A DNA stretch of 64,000 bases from Rhizobium sp. Root1212 (GTDB lineage: Bacteria; Pseudomonadota; Alphaproteobacteria; Rhizobiales; Rhizobiaceae). The stretch spans positions 815,599-879,598 of the forward strand of contig NZ_LMDA01000001.1 in NCBI RefSeq assembly GCF_001424985.1. The letters run 5' to 3'. How positions within the stretch are numbered: the stretch's first letter is position 1; each line of letters begins with the position of its first letter. The position numbers and the translations under genes were made by a program. Below are positions 47,829-58,500 of this stretch, piece by piece. The notes beneath the pieces were generated by a model. That model was not told the origin of the DNA, searched no databases, and worked only from the letters and a program-made list of their open reading frames with translations.

Positions 47829-49129
47829 CCTTCGTCCCCGAGATTAAGGCGGATTGCCACCGAGCGGGCATGGGCTTCCAGCCCCTCGGAGCGGGCGAGC
47901 GCGATGGCAGCCGGTCCAAGATCGCGCAGCTGATCCGGGCCGAGGCGCAGGATCGAGGTGCGCTTCATATAATCGAGCACGCCGAGGCCGGACGAGAAGC
48001 GGGCGGAACGCGCCGTCGGCAGCACATGGTTCGAGCCGCCGACATAATCGCCGATCACTTCCGGCGTGTGGGCGCCGACAAAGATCGCGCCGGCATTGCG
48101 GATCTTCGGGATCATCGCATCGGCACCGGCCATGGCCAGCTCCAGATGCTCGGCGGCGATGCGGTTTGCCAGCGGCACGGCCGCCTCAAGATCCGGCACC
48201 AGGATGACGGCGCCGAAATCGCGCCAACTGGCGCGCGCCGTTTCCGCCCGCGGCAGTAGCGCCAGCTGGCGTTCGACTGCGGCTTCCACGGCGGCGGCCA
48301 GGGCCGCGTCGTCGGTGATCAGGATGGCCTGGGCGCCGGCGTCGTGCTCGGCTTGCGCGAGAAGGTCGGCGGCGATCCAGTCGGGATTGTTATCGCGGTC
48401 GGCGATGACCAGCACTTCGGAGGGGCCGGCGATCATGTCGATACCGACCGTGCCGAAGACCTGCCGCTTGGCGGCGGCGACATAGGCATTGCCCGGCCCC
48501 ATGATCTTGGCGACCGGCGCGATGGTCTCGGTGCCATAGGCAAGGGCTGCGATCGCCTGGGCACCGCCGATACGATAGATTTCCTCGACGCCCGCCATGC
48601 GCGCGGCGGCGAGCACCGCCGGATTGATCACGCCACCGTTGGCCGGCACGACCATGACGATGCGCTCGACACCGGCGACCTTGGCCGGCAGGGCATTCAT
48701 GAGCACCGAACTCGGATAGCTCGCCGTGCCGCCCGGCACGTAAAGGCCAACGGCATCAATCGCCGTCCAGCGCGAGCCGAGGCCGACACCCATCGAGTCC
48801 TCGTAGATATCGTCTCTCGGGCGCTGGCGGGCGTGGTGCGCTTCGATGCGCACGGCCGCGACCTTCAACGCGCCCAGCACTTCAGACGGTACGGCAGCAA
48901 TCGCCTCATCGATTTCCGTGGCCGTCACCTTCATTTGCGTGACAGCAAAGTCGAGCCCGTCGAAACGGCGTGTATAATCGGCAAGCGCCGCATCGCCGCG
49001 TGCGCGCACGTCCTCGATGATGGAGCGCACGATTGCATTCACGTCCTCGGACACCTCGCGTTTCGTCGTCAAAAAGGCCGCAAAATCCTTCTCGAAGGCG
49101 GGAGAGAGGGTATCCAGTCGAACAGCCAC
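47825..49129 (-). CDS. hisD: histidinol dehydrogenase
   Basis: A 434-aa zinc enzyme making the last two oxidation steps to L-histidine. Characteristic segments are [52 protein letters not shown] (Zn-binding Glu/His), then [20 protein letters not shown]. The start follows the expected N-terminal sequence [13 protein letters not shown]. It overlaps the UPF0262 gene. Confidence 0.98.
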   Translation of the reverse strand: MAVRLDTLSPAFEKDFAAFLTTKREVSEDVNAIVRSIIEDVRARGDAALADYTRRFDGLDFAVTQMKVTATEIDEAIAAVPSEVLGALKVAAVRIEAHHARQRPRDDIYEDSMGVGLGSRWTAIDAVGLYVPGGTASYPSSVLMNALPAKVAGVERIVMVVPANGGVINPAVLAAARMAGVEEIYRIGGAQAIAALAYGTETIAPVAKIMGPGNAYVAAAKRQVFGTVGIDMIAGPSEVLVIADRDNNPDWIAADLLAQAEHDAGAQAILITDDAALAAAVEAAVERQLALLPRAETARASWRDFGAVILVPDLEAAVPLANRIAAEHLELAMAGADAMIPKIRNAGAIFVGAHTPEVIGDYVGGSNHVLPTARSARFSSGLGVLDYMKRTSILRLGPDQLRDLGPAAIALARSEGLEAHARSVAIRLNLGDEG

Positions 49130-49212
49130 GCGATCAGGTCCTTGTCATGTGAGATACTGCCAAAGCCGCACCGGCTTTGCTGCCGGGAGACGGGCGGCAG
49201 CCCCGAATTCAT

Positions 49213-49650
49213 TCAAACCGCCGGATGCCGCGGCTTCAATCCGGTTTCCCATGCCCCGCCGGTATCGGCAAGCTGGGCCTCGATACATTCCACATCCAGC
49301 GCGATCGTCGCATCGGCCGACAGAAGCAATTCCAGCGTACCTTCCGGCCCCTCGCCCTTGCGCTCGAAATTGAGCGCCAGTAGCGACAGCACCTTGTCGG
49401 CATCGCTCCTGTCAAAACCGATCGAACGCACGGCATTCACCCGCTTGAAGAGAAGCAGGCTCCGGCGGCGCTCGTAAGCTTTGGAGCGCTCCGCCGCCTT
49501 TTCCCAGACGAAACGGTTGACCTCGATGGAAAACTGGCCTGAACGCCCGTCGAAAGCAAGCCCGGAAACCTTGAAGACCGCATCCTGCACATGGGCGGAA
49601 ACGATCTCCAAATCCTCGGCATCGAGCGCCATCAGCTTCAATGTATCCAT
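49213..49650 (-). CDS. DUF2948 family protein
   Basis: A 145-aa protein of a family confined to Alphaproteobacteria: LKLMALDAEDLEIVSAHVQD at the start, LLLFKRVNAVRSIGFDRSDA and LSLLALNF. The start MDTLKLMAL is chosen by homology; longer in-frame extensions are unlike the family. It lies between murA and hisD. Function unknown. Confidence 0.85.
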   Translation of the reverse strand: MDTLKLMALDAEDLEIVSAHVQDAVFKVSGLAFDGRSGQFSIEVNRFVWEKAAERSKAYERRRSLLLFKRVNAVRSIGFDRSDADKVLSLLALNFERKGEGPEGTLELLLSADATIALDVECIEAQLADTGGAWETGLKPRHPAV

Positions 49651-49750
49651 GCGTGTCCAACCCTTTGCCGCAGCCGTCCATGACCTGACCGTCATGAAGG
49701 ACATAGGACGGCTCGGCGCTTTGCGCAACAGCGGGCTGCGGCTTCAAAGA

Positions 49751-51043
49751 TCAGTCGCTGACGCGCTCGACATTGGCGCCGCAGCGGTTCAGCTTTTCTT
49801 CCAGCCGCTCGAAGCCGCGGTCGAGGTGATAGACGCGTGAAACCATGGTCTCGCCTTCCGCCACCAGGCCGGCGATGACCAGCGAGACGGAGGCGCGCAG
49901 GTCGGTCGCCATGACCGGCGCACCCTTCAGCCGCTCGACGCCCTCGATCTTGGCCGTCTGGCCGGAGAGCGAGATTTTCGCACCGAGGCGGGCAAGTTCC
50001 TGCACGTGCATGAAGCGGTTTTCGAAGATCGTCTCGGTGATGTGGGAAACGCCGTTCGAGCGGGTCATCAGGCCCATGAACTGCGCCTGCAGGTCGGTCG
50101 GGAAGCCGGGGAACGGATCGGTGACGATATCGACCGGCTTGATGCCGCCGCCGTTGCGCACGACGCGCAGGCCGCTTTCGGTCTCGGTGATTTCAGCGCC
50201 GGCGCGGCGGATGGCTTCGAGCGCGGTGTCGAGCAGAGCCGCATTCGTGCCTTCCAGCACGACATCGCCGCCGGCCATGGCAACGGCCATGGCATAGGTG
50301 CCGGTCTCGATGCGGTCCGGCAGCACCCGGTGGCGGGCGCCGGAGAGGGAGGTGACGCCCTCGATGGTGATCGTGCTCGTGCCCGCGCCGGAAATCTTGG
50401 CGCCCATTGCATTGAGGCAATTGGCGAGATCGACGACTTCCGGTTCGCGGGCGGCGTTGCCGATGGTGGTGACGCCATTGGCGAGCGTGGCCGCCATCAT
50501 CATCACATGGGTCGCACCAACCGAAACCTTCGGGAAGACGTAGCGGGCGCCGATCAGGCCGCCCTTCGGCGCCGTCGCATTGATATAGCCGCTATCGATT
50601 TCCATGTTGGCACCGAGGGCGGCGAGACCTTCGATGAATAGATCAACCGGCCGCGTGCCGATGGCGCAGCCGCCCGGCAGCGAAACGCGGGCCTTGCCTT
50701 CGCGGGCAAGCAGCGGGCCGATGACCCAGAAGCTGGCGCGCATCTTCGAGACCAGTTCGTAGGGAGCGGTCGTATCGACGATGTTGCGCGAGGTGAAATG
50801 AATGGTGCGGGCGTAGCTTTCGCCCTGGCGCTCGCGGCGACCGTTGACGGAGATGTCGGCGCCGTGGTTGCCGAGAATGCGGATCAGCTGCTCGACATCG
50901 GCCAGATGCGGCACGTTTTCCAAGGTCAGCGTGTCGTCGGTCAGGAGCGAGGCAATCATCAGCGGCAGAGCTGCATTCTTCGCGCCGGAAATCGGGATGA
51001 TGCCGCGCAGTTCGTTGCCGCCGGTAATTCTGATACGGTCCAT
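49751..51043 (-). CDS. murA: UDP-N-acetylglucosamine 1-carboxyvinyltransferase
   Basis: A 430-aa cytosolic enzyme catalysing the first committed step of peptidoglycan synthesis. Lys22 lies in GAKNAALP and the active loop holds Cys126 in [15 protein letters not shown], so it is of the fosfomycin-sensitive type. The C-terminal end has [15 protein letters not shown]. The start [10 protein letters not shown] fits the family; upstream in-frame residues are unlike MurA. Confidence 0.97.
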   Translation of the reverse strand: MDRIRITGGNELRGIIPISGAKNAALPLMIASLLTDDTLTLENVPHLADVEQLIRILGNHGADISVNGRRERQGESYARTIHFTSRNIVDTTAPYELVSKMRASFWVIGPLLAREGKARVSLPGGCAIGTRPVDLFIEGLAALGANMEIDSGYINATAPKGGLIGARYVFPKVSVGATHVMMMAATLANGVTTIGNAAREPEVVDLANCLNAMGAKISGAGTSTITIEGVTSLSGARHRVLPDRIETGTYAMAVAMAGGDVVLEGTNAALLDTALEAIRRAGAEITETESGLRVVRNGGGIKPVDIVTDPFPGFPTDLQAQFMGLMTRSNGVSHITETIFENRFMHVQELARLGAKISLSGQTAKIEGVERLKGAPVMATDLRASVSLVIAGLVAEGETMVSRVYHLDRGFERLEEKLNRCGANVERVSD

Positions 51044-51196
51044 ATGACACCTACGGGCCTTGCCCGCCTTTCCTAGAAGACAATCTTCCTGATGGGATTG
51101 CGCCTCATAGCCGAAGCGCCGGGAAATGAGAAGAACATTGCACCGCAGACGGGCCGAAACGGGGGACGGCAACGGCCGCCTGCAGCTTTGACGACC

Positions 51197-51469
51197 TTAT
51201 TCGCCTGATTCGTGCGTTTTTGCGGCAAGTTCCGCAGGTTCACCCTGATTTGCCCGTTCTTCGGATGGGGCGGCCGGCAGGCCGGACGTTTCATCTGCCG
51301 CACCCGCGCGGCGCGCCCTGCCCTGCTGCTTGCGCCTGAGCAGATTTTCGCGCAGCGTCCTTGCGGCCCGCTCGCGCCGCGCCTCGGCCTGCCGCTCGGC
51401 CTCTGTGGCCCGCGAACGCACAGACTTCGACGGCAGATCGCCGTTGTTTTGATCCTCGTTTTTATCCAT
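51197..51469 (-). CDS. small basic hypothetical protein
   Basis: A 90-aa protein dominated by Arg, Glu and Ala (RERAARTLRENLLRRKQQG), likely helical. The start MDKNEDQNN is preferred over a longer in-frame start. Proteins like this often follow murA in rhizobia, from memory; function unknown. Confidence 0.55.
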   Translation of the reverse strand: MDKNEDQNNGDLPSKSVRSRATEAERQAEARRERAARTLRENLLRRKQQGRARRAGAADETSGLPAAPSEERANQGEPAELAAKTHESGE

Positions 51470-51624
51470 GCTGCCGCCATAGCGCAAAACGGCTTCGACC
51501 GGAAGCCATCCACGCTTTTCCACGCTTGCGTCACGAAAACTTCGGATTGGCGCTTGCACTTGCGAAAAACCTATGGCAATAGGCCCTCGCTCGCGCCGAA
51601 ACGGACTGATCCACGGCGCCGGAT

Positions 51625-51699
51625 GCTGCTATAGCTCAGGGGTAGAGCACTCCCTTGGTAAGGGAGAGGCCGAGAGTTCAAATCTCTCTAGCAGCACCA
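51625..51699 (+). tRNA. tRNA-Thr (anticodon GGT)
   Basis: This 75-nt tRNA has an encoded CCA. The acceptor GCTGCTA/TAGCAGC, D-arm AGCTCAGGGGTAGAGC, anticodon stem CTCCC/GGGAG with loop TTGGTAA (GGT) and T-loop TTCAAAT are present. Confidence 0.97.
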
Positions 51700-52052
51700 C
51701 TTTTCTCCTCTGAAAACGCTGAACATTCTGGTTTTTGTGTTGGCGGCGCCATCACGTTCGACCATCCCCTCGACATGTCCGGTACGCGACTCGACCTGAC
51801 ATCCGCGTTGAAGTTGGGGCAGCGGGGCACCCACCGGGCGATCGCGACGACGTGCATCGGTGTCGGGCAGGGCATATCGCTTTTGTTAACCAGACCATAA
51901 GACCGGGACGGCATAGTCGATCTGTTCGCCGGCACGATAGATGCAAATGAGGCTCACCTGCACATTTGCTGCGGCTCCACCCATCGAGCCGGATTGATCG
52001 ATCGCTTCCAAAACGTTAGGGGAAGCCCGAAACGAAAGGACCGTCCCTCCCC
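51700..52052. other. 353-bp region downstream of tRNA-Thr, no gene seen
   Basis: No frame here has a plausible start with a ribosome-binding site or family resemblance; the short open frames are shadows. No copy of the tRNA-Thr 3' end (attachment-site scar) was found in the following 3.5 kb. Confidence 0.5.
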
Positions 52053-52445
52053 ATGGCCATCTCCGATCTCATCCTGCAGCTTCAGCATGCGACTGGACCG
52101 AACAACGATCTCGATATCTCTATCGGCATCGTCGCGGGCTACAAGCGCGAGGTTCAGATGCTGGGCGAAGACGACCAGAAGGCGCGTAAGGTGGTCTGGC
52201 TTTATCCGAAGAACGGCGGCGAGGCTCCGCTGCCACGCTTTACCGAAAACCTTGAGGACGCCTATCTTCTGGCCCGCACCGTCCTGCCCGGCTCGATCGG
52301 CGGCGTCAGTTGGGACGAGGAAGGCGGGACTGCCAAGATCGACGACGGCCCTTATTACACCGCGGCAACGCCCGCGCTTGCCCTCTGCATCGCCGCGCTG
52401 AGCGGCGCCTATGCCGAGGAAGAGGCGCTCGAAACCACGCCCTGA
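52053..52445 (+). CDS. hypothetical protein with phage ABA-sandwich-like pattern
   Basis: A 130-aa protein. LPRFTENLEDAYLLARTVLP then PALALCIAALSGAYAEEE has the F-T-x-x-L-D-A-A-x-x-L and ALALC-AAL pattern seen in small phage proteins of the ABA-sandwich type (from memory). AAAGGA lies about 16 nt upstream of the ATG. Possibly of phage origin but with no other phage genes near. Confidence 0.6.
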   Translation: MAISDLILQLQHATGPNNDLDISIGIVAGYKREVQMLGEDDQKARKVVWLYPKNGGEAPLPRFTENLEDAYLLARTVLPGSIGGVSWDEEGGTAKIDDGPYYTAATPALALCIAALSGAYAEEEALETTP

Positions 52446-52521
52446 AACCGCTGCCGCTGACTTGTGGCATTGCTGTTCCCTTCTCCTTTCTACCGGCTTG
52501 CCGAGGGGGCGAACGCAAATC

Positions 52522-52554
52522 TTGACCTTCCTGAAAATAGAACATATAGTGAAC
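52522..52554 (+). promoter_or_regulatory. sigma-70 promoter overlapped by a LexA (SOS) operator
   Basis: TTGACC (52522-52527), 17-nt spacer, TATAGT (52545-52550) is a near-consensus promoter. GAAC-N7-GAAC (52540-52554) is an exact match to the alphaproteobacterial LexA box and covers the -10, the usual layout for LexA repression. It drives the 60-aa gene beginning 53 nt downstream. Confidence 0.75.
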
Positions 52555-52607
52555 ATATAAGTTCGTATCGTCCCGGACACCGCCAACCGGAGGCAAAGGA
52601 GACCAAG

Positions 52608-52790
52608 ATGAGCAGAACAGAGGAGTTGATCGAGAGGGTTCGCGCTACCGTCGCGCGCTCGCAGGCTCTGCGCGAACGGGCCCTTGCCCACCGCGCCAAT
52701 ACGCAGCGCCTGACCCAGCCGGCCCAGGACAGGAACGGCCAGTTGCATTTCGTCTTCGCAACCAGCCAGCAGGATGGTACCCGCCACTGA
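52608..52790 (+). CDS. small hypothetical protein under a LexA-type promoter
   Basis: A 60-aa basic, helical protein: MSRTEELIERVRATVARSQA then LRERALAHRANTQR, ending QLHFVFATSQQDGTRH. AAAGGAG lies 7 nt upstream of the ATG. Heptad-like spacing of Leu, Ile and Val suggests a short coiled coil. It is probably DNA-damage induced. No known family recognised. Confidence 0.65.
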   Translation: MSRTEELIERVRATVARSQALRERALAHRANTQRLTQPAQDRNGQLHFVFATSQQDGTRH

Positions 52791-52965
52791 CCGCCGAAGC
52801 CGCCAGTACACGGGGTGGCCGATATGCGAACACCCAAGCCCCCATGCCCTCCGGTCACCCCTCTGTCCACAATCGGCGCGCTTGTCCTTGTCATCGCGCA
52901 CCCTTGCCGCCATTTCGTCAAAATCCAACGTCGTAGTGATCGCAGCAGACGAAAAGGGGTAAGTC

Positions 52966-53178
52966 ATGGGTCAGTGGCGCAACGAGCCGATGCATCCACA
53001 GCATGTCGAGCTGTGCCAGAGAGTGTTCGACGCTGCCTGTGCCGCAAGAAACATCGAGATCGGCAGCGACGCCCGCGATCCGGTCGCCGCCTATGTGTTG
53101 ACGCTCTATCGTCATGGCGTGCGTCAGGAGGACGAATTGCTCGAACGCGTTCTCGGGGGACTTGACGAAGAATCATGA
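52966..53178 (+). CDS. small hypothetical protein
   Basis: A 70-aa protein with the core LCQRVFDAACAARNIEIGS and LYRHGVRQEDELLERVLGG; alpha-helical. AAAAGGGG lies upstream. It overlaps the following gene by ATGA, so the two are translated together. No family recognised. Confidence 0.6.
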   Translation: MGQWRNEPMHPQHVELCQRVFDAACAARNIEIGSDARDPVAAYVLTLYRHGVRQEDELLERVLGGLDEES

Positions 53179-53417
53179 ACGACGATCAAATGGACGATGA
53201 CGATGCAGCCATCGACCGTGGGGAGCCGATGCAGGAAAAGCGCTACGAAATCCGGCAGGAAAGCAATGGCTGCTGGACGGTCGTGGATGTACTCACCGGC
53301 CTGCCCGCAGCCTCCGACGGCCGCGATCTGACCGGGCTTGGCAAGGACGATGCAAGCGACATCGCCTATGCTCTGAACGAGGACGTATCCCGCCATCGCG
53401 ACAGCCCGCTGGTCTGA
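53175..53417 (+). CDS. small acidic hypothetical protein
   Basis: An 80-aa protein with a very acidic N-terminus (MNDDQMDDDDAAIDRGEP), then KRYEIRQESNGCWTVVDVLT, a WxV-type beta-hairpin pattern. Co-translated with the upstream 70-aa gene. No family recognised. Confidence 0.58.
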   Translation: MNDDQMDDDDAAIDRGEPMQEKRYEIRQESNGCWTVVDVLTGLPAASDGRDLTGLGKDDASDIAYALNEDVSRHRDSPLV

Positions 53418-53598
53418 ACCAGCCAAGCACCTGGCGGTTGACGCAACGCCGGAAAGCCCTCGTGACCACTCTTTGCCGCCGCCTCTTTTTGCCCGTCTGC
53501 GGAGACACTTGCCATCCTTTTCGTCAAGTAGCGCGTGTACAACTTGAATGTGAAGGAGACACTATTATGTTGAAAGGACACCACGCCTGGAGATCGTC

Positions 53599-53880
53599 AT
53601 GTCCTCGAAAATCCTTGCAGCAGCCATCTCCATCTCGGCCGCCACCCTGCTCGCGTCCTGCTCGACCCCTTCCGGGTCGGTCGAGCCCGTTCCCGGCAGC
53701 ATCACTTATGGCGGCCAGCCAAGGACGAAGCTCACCAAGTCCCCTGTCGGCAGCAAGTTCCAACACCGCTTCGCCTACGGAACGGGTATGGCTGTGGAGA
53801 CCTATGTCATAGAACCCGACCGCTCGGTGAAGCTCATCCGCCGTGACATCATACCCGATCTCTCGCTCGGTAACGGCTGA
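53599..53880 (+). CDS. small lipoprotein
   Basis: A 93-aa protein with a lipobox LLASC (Cys21) after a short hydrophobic signal. The mature part KLTKSPVGSKFQHRFAYGTG and ETYVIEPDRSVKLIRRDI may form a small beta-sheet domain. Its start has GGAG upstream. A better-placed AAGGAG drives a short out-of-frame leader starting at 53567, so translation may be coupled. A terminator follows 15 bp after the stop. Confidence 0.66.
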   Translation: MSSKILAAAISISAATLLASCSTPSGSVEPVPGSITYGGQPRTKLTKSPVGSKFQHRFAYGTGMAVETYVIEPDRSVKLIRRDIIPDLSLGNG

Positions 53881-53895
53881 GGCCCGGACATGAAA

Positions 53896-53921
53896 ATGGC
53901 CGCACAGGGCGGCCATTTTTT
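53896..53921 (+). terminator. rho-independent terminator after the lipoprotein gene
   Basis: ATGGCCGC (53896-53903), loop ACAGG, GCGGCCAT (53909-53916), followed by a T run. On the minus strand only four T follow, so it works chiefly for the plus strand. Confidence 0.88.
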
Positions 53922-53944
53922 CTTTTCCGTTTCTGCGATGCCAC

Positions 53945-55120
53945 TCAGTTGAGGCGATCTACGATGGCTGTCGTCGTCGCCGCGACCGCCACAGGACGCG
54001 CAACGATGCCGAGGAACTTGGCGAAATCCACCGAGGGATGGCGGGATGCGTAGATTACGTCGCGGCTCTTGACCGGAAAGGTCTGGCCGACCATCAGGCT
54101 ATCGGCATGGGACATGTCGAGACGATAGACGATCGGATAGCGGCCAACGCTGTCGGGCTGCATTCCCTTGCGTAGCATTGCGTTGAAGCGCTCGGTGCCA
54201 AGCAGGCTCATGACGACATCCGGCTCTTCGTAACGGAAAACGAAATAGCCCTTGGCGTCCACGACTTCATCCGAACCGCCACCGGCCATGGCAACGGCCT
54301 CGAGCAGGTTCAGGTCGTTGGCGCCGAAATCGATACGCTTGTTCAGCTTGGTCGCACCGAGCACGGTGAATGTGCGCGGGTCCTGGGTGACGTAAATTTG
54401 GTCACCAGGGCGCACGAAGATGTTTTCGGACGGGTTCTCGATAATCGTCTTCAACAGCGCCGTACCGGTCTTCTTGCCGCGAACAAGCGTGATGTAGCTT
54501 TCATAAGGCTGCGCGACCGGACCGCCGGCCTTGGCGATCACCTCGTTGATCGTTTCCGGCACGAGGTTCAGTGGCACGACCGAAGAGCGGGCGACGGCGC
54601 CCGAGACGGTGACGTTGCGCGATGCCGTGGCAAGGCTGGTGACCACGACGTCAGGCTCGACCGCCTTCTTGACGAGGGCATCGAGGATCGTCTGCCGCGC
54701 CTGTTCGAGCGTCTTGCCTGCAAACTGCACATGACCGACATAGGGGATAGACGCGCCGCCATCCGGCTGCACGATGAGGTCGAGATTGGTCTGCTTCGAA
54801 TCGGTGGTCGAGAAGAGGCCGTCGCTGCCGGCTTCGAAGATCGTGACCTTCAGCGCATCGCCGACGCCGATGACGACCTGACCGACGCCGCCGCCGATAC
54901 CGAATTTACGGCTGAGCGCCGTTGCGACATAGTTGGAAACGAGGCGTGCGGAACGGGCATCGACATCGATGACGTCATAAGCGACCGTGTTCTCACGGCC
55001 GATCTCCTGCGACGACTTGCCGGCATCCTTGACAATGTCAGAAGAGAGAGGGCCTTCGCCCGGAACTGCCTGACAACCCGCCAGAACGGTACAGATCAGG
55101 ATCACATTCAAACGGTTCAA
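53945..55120 (-). CDS. rkpU: polysaccharide export outer-membrane lipoprotein (Wza/RkpU family)
   Basis: A 391-aa lipoprotein; the TTG start at 55120 (GGAG 8 nt upstream) gives MNRLNVILICTVLAGC with the lipobox Cys16. A Poly_export domain (VIGVGDALKVTIFEAGSDGL, LIVQPDGGASIPYVGHV) is followed by SLBB repeats (FVRPGDQIYVTQDPRTFTVL). It forms the outer-membrane exit channel for capsular polysaccharide. It is divergent from rkpA, the arrangement of the S. meliloti rkp-1 region. Confidence 0.88.
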   Translation of the reverse strand: MNRLNVILICTVLAGCQAVPGEGPLSSDIVKDAGKSSQEIGRENTVAYDVIDVDARSARLVSNYVATALSRKFGIGGGVGQVVIGVGDALKVTIFEAGSDGLFSTTDSKQTNLDLIVQPDGGASIPYVGHVQFAGKTLEQARQTILDALVKKAVEPDVVVTSLATASRNVTVSGAVARSSVVPLNLVPETINEVIAKAGGPVAQPYESYITLVRGKKTGTALLKTIIENPSENIFVRPGDQIYVTQDPRTFTVLGATKLNKRIDFGANDLNLLEAVAMAGGGSDEVVDAKGYFVFRYEEPDVVMSLLGTERFNAMLRKGMQPDSVGRYPIVYRLDMSHADSLMVGQTFPVKSRDVIYASRHPSVDFAKFLGIVARPVAVAATTTAIVDRLN

Positions 55121-55533
55121 TGAAACCACTCCGAAATCGGCCTTTAGCGCTTTATATAAGGGGACGCGCCGGGGCCGTGCATTCAAACCGGACTTCCGAT
55201 TGGCCCTTGAAAAGCACAATCGCTGTCCCACAACAAGCCATTTCGGCGAGGTTGCACGCAAATATTCACGGGTGCGCCTTTCATGCAATAGCTGCCCACA
55301 AGCGTTACGTCCTGTCTTCATTTTTGTTTGGGACGTCTGTGCAACCTGTGTATTTTCGCATGAAAAAGGTTGAAAGCTGGTGAACATCGATTAGAGGTTC
55401 ACAAATGTAGCTTGTGAAGATATATGCCCGCCCCTCGGGAGCGAGGCGACAGACTGGAAGTTCCGATTGCATTTTTGAAGTTCAAATGCGATCAGCAGGA
55501 CAACTCACAGAAGCTTAGAGCGCTCGATTGAAT
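55121..55533. promoter_or_regulatory. divergent rkpU-rkpA intergenic region with an inverted repeat
   Basis: This 413-bp gene-free region, more AT-rich than its surroundings, must hold both promoters. An inverted repeat GTGAAC (55380-55385) and GTTCAC (55397-55402), with an 11-nt spacer, is a candidate operator. No clear -35/-10 pair can be assigned by eye. Confidence 0.4.
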
Positions 55534-58500
55534 ATGACAGTTGAAATTATTGGACGCGCTTGCGTCGCTCCCGGCGCCGATTCCCCGCAGGCCCTTTTCC
55601 GGCTTCTGCGGCAGGGGAAGTGCACCGTCAGCAGCATTCCGTTCGATCGCTGGGATCTCGCGCGCTTCTGGCACCCCTCCCAGGGCATTCCCGGCAAGAC
55701 CTATACCTTCGCCGCCGGTGTGCTCGACAGCATCTATAATTTCGATCCCGCCGCCTTCGGCATGTCGCAGCGCGAAGCCATGCATATGGACCCGCAGCAG
55801 CGCGTGTTGCTGCAACTCGCCTGGCAGGCGCTGGAAGACGCGAATATCTCCATCCCGTCGCTGCATGGGGAAAATGTCGGCGTCTACATCGGCGCCTCCA
55901 GCCTTGACCATGCCAACCTGACGGCTCAGGACCCGGCAGCCGCCGGTCCCTATTTCATGACCGGCAACACGCTGTCGATCGTCTCGAACCGCATTTCGCA
56001 CATCTTCGGCCTCAGCGGCCCGAGCATGACAATCGATACGGCCTGCTCCTCCTCGCTGGTCGCGCTCGATCAGGCAATACGGGCGCTGAACGCCGGCGAG
56101 ATCGACACCGCCATCGTCGGCGGCATCAATATCCTTGCCCATCCGCTCTCCTTCGTCGGCTTTGCGCAGGCGCGCATGCTGTCGCCGGAAGGCCTTTGCC
56201 GCGCCTATGACAATGACGGCGCCGGCTATGTTCGCGCCGAAGGCGGCGTCGTGTTCGTGCTGCGCCGCTCAGATCGTGCCCGTCAGGAAAAGGACCGCAG
56301 CTACGCCAAGATCGTCGCGACCGGCGTCAATTCCGCCGGCCGCACCAACGGCATCTCGCTGCCCTCTCGCGAATCCCAGGCGAACCTGCTGCGCGCGATC
56401 TATGACGGCAACAATATCGACGCCAACCAGGTCGCCTTCGTCGAAGGCCACGGCACCGGCACCAAGGTCGGCGACCCGGCCGAAGTCTGGTCGATCGGCA
56501 CGGTGATCGGCGCAAACCGGCGCGCGCCGGTTCCGATCGGCTCGATCAAGTCGAATATCGGCCATACCGAGCCGGCGTCCGGCCTGTTCGGCATGCTGAA
56601 GGCCGTGATGGCGCTGGAGAATAACTATCTTCCGGCTTCGCTGCATTTCGATACGCCGAACGACAATATTGATTTCGACGGCCTGAACGTCCGCGTCACC
56701 GCCAACCCGATCGAACTGCTGCGCGGCAAGCGCGCCCGGCTTGCCGGCGTCAATTCCTTCGGCTTCGGCGGCGCCAATGCCCACGTCGTGATTTCCGATC
56801 CGGACCCGATCCAGGACGAGCGTTCGCGCAACAATGCGACAGGCCACGTTTTCCTCGCCAGCGCCCATACGGAAAGCAGCCTGACCGAGCTTCTCAAGTC
56901 CTACAAGGCGACATTCGCCAGGGCGTCGCGCGACGAAGCCCGCTCGGTCATCGCCGCCTCAGGCGCCAACCGCACGCTGATGCGCCACCGCTTTGCCGCC
57001 CGCAGCGACAATCCCGACGATATCGTCCGCGCCATCGCCAGCTATCTTGAAAACCCGTCCGCCGACATCGGCGAGGTCGGCGAAGCCGTGACGAAGGATG
57101 CTAAGGTCGCCTTCGTGTTTTCCGGCAACGGCTCGCAATGGGCCGGCATGGGTGTCGAGGCCTTCCGCGAAAACCTGCATTTCCGCCAGTGCTTCACCTC
57201 GGTCAGCGCGCTGTTCAAGTTCCATGCGGATATCTCGCTGATCGATCTCTTGAACGATCCTGAACTCGACCGGAAGCTGGCCGATACCAAGATCGCCCAG
57301 CCGCTGCTCTTTGCCGTACAGGCCGCGCTTTCGGATTCGCTGGTCGCCATGGGCATCAAGCCGACGGCGGTCTTCGGCCATTCGGTGGGTGAAATCGCCG
57401 CCGCCTATGCGGCCGGCATCCTGTCGCTGGTCGATGCGGTCTCGATCGTCGCCAAGCGCTCGCTGCACCAGGACCTGCTTGCAGGGCAAGGCACCATGGC
57501 CGCCGCGATGCTGGGGCCGGAGCCGGCGATGGAGTTCGCCAAGGCACGCGGGCTCGATTCAATCTGCGTCGCCGCCATCAACGCCCACAATTCCGTGACC
57601 CTGTCCGGTCCCGCAAACGAAATCTCCGCCTTCCGCGATGCCGCTCGCAAGGCGAAGATCCCGGCGCAGATCCTCGACATCAACTATCCTTTCCACCACC
57701 CGATCATCGATCAGGCCAAGAAGGCGTTCCTCGCCGATATCCCCGATATCGCGCCGCGCCGCTCGGAACTGGCCTATATCTCGACCGTGACCGGCGAACG
57801 GCTGGACGGCACGCAGCTCGATCCCGATTACTGGTGGAAGAACGTGCGCGAGCCGGTGCGCTTCCAGGCCGCGACGGAAGCCGCGATCGAACTCGGCTGC
57901 ACGCTTTTCGTCGAAATTTCGCCACGCCCGATCCTTGGCTCCTATCTCAAAGAAACGATCAAGCAGGCGACGGTCACCGGCATGGTGGTTCCCACCCTGT
58001 CGCGCGACGCCGGCGAAAAGGGACAGGACCCGGTTTCCCGCTCGATGGCCCGCGCGATCGCCAATGGCGCGGCCTTCGATGGCGCGCGCCTCTTCGGCCG
58101 CCGCAACGCCCATGTCCGCCTGCCGAACCTGCCGTTCGAGCTGACGGAATTGCGCCCGGCTTCGACATCGGACACGATCGATCTCTTCGGCGGCAATGGC
58201 GCGTCTTATACGCTGAACGGCTGGCGGGCCGACCCCAACGGCGGCAGCTGGAAAAACCATATCGACGCCCATCTCTTCCCGGATCTCGCCGAGCATGTCG
58301 TCGACGGCAAGGCGATCCTGCCGGGCAGTGGCTTCATCGAAATCGCCGTCTCTGCCGCCCAACAATATTACGGCACGTCCGAGGTCGAGATCACCAATCT
58401 GGAGATCGTCCGGCCGCTGGAACTGTCCGACAGCCGCCTGATGGAGCTTTCGACGCTGATTTCGCCGGAAACCGGCGATATTGAAATTCGCTCGCGCGAA

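Noticed and set aside
51678..51935. Short open frames downstream of tRNA-Thr
   Set aside because: No ribosome-binding sites, no family resemblance, and frames overlap tRNA-derived sequence.
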